The notes below the pieces were generated by a model. The model worked only from the letters and a program-made list of their open reading frames with translations, ran no database searches and was not told where the DNA came from. DNA of 64,000 nucleotides from Paenibacillus vietnamensis (GTDB lineage Bacteria > Bacillota > Bacilli > Paenibacillales > Paenibacillaceae), in contig NZ_JAHMHW010000012.1 in assembly GCF_020169515.1 (NCBI RefSeq), forward strand, positions 1-64,000, written 5' to 3'. A program made the translations under genes and the position numbers. Shown piece after piece: positions 60,861 to 64,000 of the stretch (positions are counted from its first letter, which is position 1; the number at the start of each line of letters is the position of its first letter).

Positions 60861-62951
60861 ATGAAAGTTAATAGACGAAACCGAATGCGAACGACAAAAG
60901 TTACGCTGGCAGCAATTGTAGCGGGCGCCCTTCTGCTGGCTCCAGCTGTAGTCAGCGGGGTGGCGGCACAGGCTTTAACTCCGCTTGCCGAGCCAGGTCC
61001 CCCCTTCTCTGTACCCCAGTCTCTCGACCGACAGGCCGTTGTGCCGAGCACTTCATCACTGGCATCGCCCGAAGCTTTCGATCCCGCGGAAGTACGCAAG
61101 TTTGCGGACAGCTATTTCGCGAAGCCGGAGATCGCGGGCAATCTCGCCGGCGCGCTCGTCGTCGTCGTGAAGGACGGAGAAGTGCTGCTGAATGAAGGAT
61201 ACGGCTACGCCGACGTCGCATCCAAGAAACTAATCGACCCGGAGACGACGCTATTCCGGATGGCCTCGATCACCAAAGCTGTGACGGCAACTGCCGCGAT
61301 GCAGCTCGTCGAGCAAGGCAAGCTTGACCTGCAGAAGGATGTTGCCGTCTACATGCCGGATGTCCGTATCAAGAACGACACTGGCGTTCCGGTGACGGCC
61401 GAACATTTTCTAACGCATACGGCGGGCTTCGATTACACGGATGAGAGCGGAGAGGGCAGAGAAATAATCGGAATGAAAGACTTCCTGAAGCTGAACGAGC
61501 CGACGATCGTACGCGAGCCTGGCGAAGTGTACCGCTATGACAATCTCGGCTATACGATGCTTGGTTATATCGTCCAGAACGTGTCTGGCGTTCCGTTCGA
61601 GCAGTACGTGGACCGGCATATTTTCGTCCCGCTCGGCATGAAGCACACGACGATGCTGCTGAACGATCAGTCGAAGGCGCAGCTTGCAACCGGCTATACG
61701 ATCGACAAGGAGCCGTATCCGGCTTATACAACCGTACCGACGATCGCGCCAGAGGGCGGAATGCTGTCCAGCGGTTCGGATATGGCACAATTCATCATGG
61801 CACACCTCGGCGGCGGAAAGCCGGGCAGCTCCCACGTCTTGGAAGAGAAGACGAAGAAGCTCATGCAGCAGACACATTACGAGGCGGCGCCGGGCTTCCC
61901 GATTATGTCGTACGGCTTCGAGTCTTTTTTTCAGCAAGTGCATAACGGGCAATTCGTAATCGGCAAAGGCGGAGACCTGCCCGGCTATCACTCTTGGCTG
62001 TGGCTGATTCCGGAGCAGCGTGTCGGCGGAATGGTCATCGTGAACAGCGATGCAAGCGCGAGCGTGAGGGATGATTTTTTCACCGAATTCATGAATCACT
62101 ATTATCCGAAGAAGCAGGAGACGAAGCCCGTTATCTCCCTTTCGCAAGATGAATTGGCCCGGTTCGAGGGCACGTACCGCAACTTGAGAACGCCTTTGTT
62201 CGCTTCGCAGGTGAAGGCGGAAGACGGCGTGCTGACCGTGCAGGACGGTTACGGTTCCCATACGCTGAAGCCGGTTGGTCCATTATTGTTCGAGGACGAC
62301 AAGGGTGCTGCGGCGGCCTTCAAAGCCGATGAACACGGTGAGATCAAGTACTTATATTACACAATGCCAGACAGCATGTCGGAGAAAATGGACGATCCGG
62401 GCCTTTACGACGACGTAGCAGCTGACAGCCCTTACGCTGATTCTATTTATCTATTGCGCGCGCTCGAAATATTTAGTGATCCGGGCGAGAAGTCGTTCCA
62501 CCCCCAATCGGCGATTACGAGGGGAGACTTCGTCAGCATGCTCGCGAGACTTTCCGGTATGAAACTGTCGACGAACCCCGTTTTATTCGAGGACTTGCGA
62601 GGGCACCCGCAGGCGGCATTAATTGAAACGGTTGCCGAGCTGGGCTTAGTGACTGGAATGCCGGGCATGAAGTTCGAGCCGGATCGCGCGATGACGCGCC
62701 AAGAGGCAGCGGCCATCATCTGGCGCATTGTGCATTATGTGCTCGGAGCGCCACCTGTTGAGGCGAAGCTAAGCTCGGAGCCTGCTCCATGGGCTAGCGA
62801 AGCGGTCCAATTTGTCGTCGCATCAGGCTTTTACGGTCCGGAAGTTGAGCAGGATGCCAGCGGCGCCTTCGATTATATGCCAAGAAAGCCGCTTCTGAGG
62901 CAGGAAGCAACCATGATGATCACCAAACTATTGAGAAATCTGTTGGCTTAA
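60861..62951 (+). CDS. Exported beta-lactamase-fold serine hydrolase with SLH domains
   Basis: A 696-residue surface protein. Signal peptide (residues about 12-40, ending VAAQA), then a class C beta-lactamase/esterase fold: SITK nucleophile motif (about 140), YDN (about 222) and HTAGFDYTDES in between; a beta domain follows, and two SLH-like repeats (about 530-690) anchor it to the cell-wall polymer. The family hydrolyses esters, D-amino acid peptides or beta-lactams. ATG 60861 follows GAGGAGAGG. Confidence 0.9.
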   Translation: MKVNRRNRMRTTKVTLAAIVAGALLLAPAVVSGVAAQALTPLAEPGPPFSVPQSLDRQAVVPSTSSLASPEAFDPAEVRKFADSYFAKPEIAGNLAGALVVVVKDGEVLLNEGYGYADVASKKLIDPETTLFRMASITKAVTATAAMQLVEQGKLDLQKDVAVYMPDVRIKNDTGVPVTAEHFLTHTAGFDYTDESGEGREIIGMKDFLKLNEPTIVREPGEVYRYDNLGYTMLGYIVQNVSGVPFEQYVDRHIFVPLGMKHTTMLLNDQSKAQLATGYTIDKEPYPAYTTVPTIAPEGGMLSSGSDMAQFIMAHLGGGKPGSSHVLEEKTKKLMQQTHYEAAPGFPIMSYGFESFFQQVHNGQFVIGKGGDLPGYHSWLWLIPEQRVGGMVIVNSDASASVRDDFFTEFMNHYYPKKQETKPVISLSQDELARFEGTYRNLRTPLFASQVKAEDGVLTVQDGYGSHTLKPVGPLLFEDDKGAAAAFKADEHGEIKYLYYTMPDSMSEKMDDPGLYDDVAADSPYADSIYLLRALEIFSDPGEKSFHPQSAITRGDFVSMLARLSGMKLSTNPVLFEDLRGHPQAALIETVAELGLVTGMPGMKFEPDRAMTRQEAAAIIWRIVHYVLGAPPVEAKLSSEPAPWASEAVQFVVASGFYGPEVEQDASGAFDYMPRKPLLRQEATMMITKLLRNLLA

Positions 62952-62958
62952 TCAACCG

Positions 62959-63007
62959 AAATCCGGCATTGCCGTCATCCTTTATCGGATGCGGCATTGC
63001 CGGATTT
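62959..63007 (+). terminator. Terminator of the SLH hydrolase gene
   Basis: A long stem (62959-62974 with 62992-63007, with a short mismatch) running into TTTT. The next frame's first codons fall in this hairpin. Confidence 0.7.
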
Positions 63008-63029
63008 TCGCACGTACTGAGTCAGATTC

Positions 63030-63799
63030 ACCATGGAACGAGTCATTATTTTCAACCAAATGTTGTTGAGAACAACAGTTCAATTGAAGACCCATCGTTG
63101 AAGAATAATCCTACAATTGTACGATCACTTAGAGGATTTGTCGGACCAAATTATGTAACAGAAGTAAATGGTCGAAATGCCGTTATTCTAAACAATTCCC
63201 TCAATACTTCTATAGAGGGGAATTGGGAAGTAAAGGGTCTAGTGCGAAATGAGACACAATCTAATGTTGGGATCATTACAGTTGAAGCGCAACTTTTATC
63301 CAGCGATGGAACTGGATTAGATACTGTAATCACTGATTCTATGGTGAAGAATATCCGTCCAGGAGAGCCGGTACCTTTTGTAATTAAATCTATTATATCA
63401 GCATCTCAAGTATCGGAAGTTAAATGGATAACTGGTACAAAAAATATCGGAGAAAGCAAAAACATCTCAAGAGAAGCAAATATTATGGTGAATTATGAAC
63501 TTCCTTTCGGTCAGGCGAATTATATGGGAATTCCTCGGGATGATGCCCCCTATCCGTATGTTTTGGCAACATCATTTGACAATTTGAGTATTGGTATAAA
63601 GAAAGCACAAATTGTTGCAGCTTGGTTAGACGAAACCGGTAAAGTTGTATGGATTGAAACCGTTTCTCTTGACCCCGCTTTTAGTAACGGTGTTCCTCAA
63701 GACGGATCTGCAGTTTTCCAAAATATTATTGTGAAAGACAGCGAAATTGCTCCAATGCTTAACCAAATACCTTATACATTATGGGTGGTAGGGAAATGA
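63030..63799 (+). pseudogene. Protein lacking its N-terminus, FxLYD-like
   Basis: From about 63030 the frame reads as protein (NPTIVRSLRGFVGPNYVTEV, then GNWEVKGLVRNETQSNVGII) with a beta-sandwich style like FxLYD domains. No ATG, GTG or TTG with a ribosome site precedes it, and the frame's upstream part lies inside the terminator hairpin. An exported protein that has lost its leader is the simplest view. Its stop overlaps the next ATG (ATGA), so the two were one operon. Confidence 0.55.
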
Positions 63800-64000
63800 A
63801 AATAAGATTAAAGTTTTATGTATCAATATTAACCATTGCATTAACTGTGTTTTCATTTGCTGTAAATAATTTTGCGAAAGCTGCGGTTAAATTTGGGGAT
63901 GTTCCGACGGACGACGTTTTAGCTTCAGCAACATCTAATTACAGTGGTACAGGTTTATCTAGAAATAATTTCGCTGCAATTATTTTCCCTCCTACATGGG
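63796..64000 (+). CDS. Exported protein, 3' end beyond the window
   Basis: The first 68 residues include a signal peptide (FYVSILTIALTVFSFAVNNF, cleavage near AKA) and then VKFGDVPTDDVLASATSN. The ATG overlaps the previous stop. The rest lies outside the window, so no family can be given. Confidence 0.6.
   Translation, partial: MKIRLKFYVSILTIALTVFSFAVNNFAKAAVKFGDVPTDDVLASATSNYSGTGLSRNNFAAIIFPPTW

Overview
The window looks like a chromosomal segment of a Paenibacillus-type bacterium (Bacillales). The grounds are the conserved order sigW-rsiW-cdaA-cdaR-glmM-glmS with a glmS ribozyme, strong GGAGG ribosome sites with frequent GTG and TTG starts, DUF3231 and DUF3888 proteins, several LplA/LplB/LplC-type sugar ABC systems with AraC regulators, and an SLH-domain exported protein. 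Species cannot be named from the sequence alone.

Layout. 1-190: end of a tRNA cluster (Pro, Gly). 307-4456: PEP carboxylase and an HtrA-like membrane protease without a PDZ domain. 4612-12367: envelope-stress sigma factor and anti-sigma factor, c-di-AMP cyclase with its regulator, and the two glucosamine enzymes; candidate ECF promoters lie before rsiW and cdaA, and a self-cleaving ribozyme precedes glmS. 12.3-15.9 kb: sugar isomerase, small genes and a frameshifted M48 protease. 15.9-18.6 kb: HupE/UreJ-like membrane protein and an exported PHP-type hydrolase. 18.8-24.4 kb: dehydrogenase, isomerase and a sugar ABC transporter.

24.4-29.5 kb is a graveyard and insertion zone: a transposase remnant, one IS4-family element with 16-bp inverted repeats, an orphan secreted protein, a second transposase stub, two broken membrane genes and a Crp/Fnr regulator with an internal deletion. 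30.0-34.9 kb: a large AraC regulator, and an aldo/keto reductase-MerR pair under a typical 19-bp-spacer MerR promoter, followed by a broken MFS gene. 36.0-40.0 kb: iron-siderophore uptake with a Fur box. 40.0-47.6 kb: a plant-polysaccharide locus (GH27-like, GH28, AraC, sugar ABC transporter). 48.0-50.3 kb: ArsR-rhodanese regulator and MFS exporter around two inverted repeats.

50.4-56.6 kb is a mosaic of truncated genes (amine oxidase, serpin, VOC) and secreted or repeat proteins, plus a two-gene unit (WYL-like and winged-helix small proteins) behind a perfect LexA-type box. 56.7-60.6 kb holds two adjacent PadR modules: PadR, a HAAS-like/pentapeptide fusion and an ABC exporter; then PadR with two DUF1048 proteins. 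The window closes with an SLH-anchored beta-lactamase-fold protein, a protein lacking its N-terminus and the start of another exported protein.

Most worth following up: the LexA-box mini-operon, the HAAS-pentapeptide/PadR/ABC module, the candidate ECF promoter in front of cdaA, and the apparent ATT start of the GH27-like gene. No CRISPR array, prophage or known defence island was seen.
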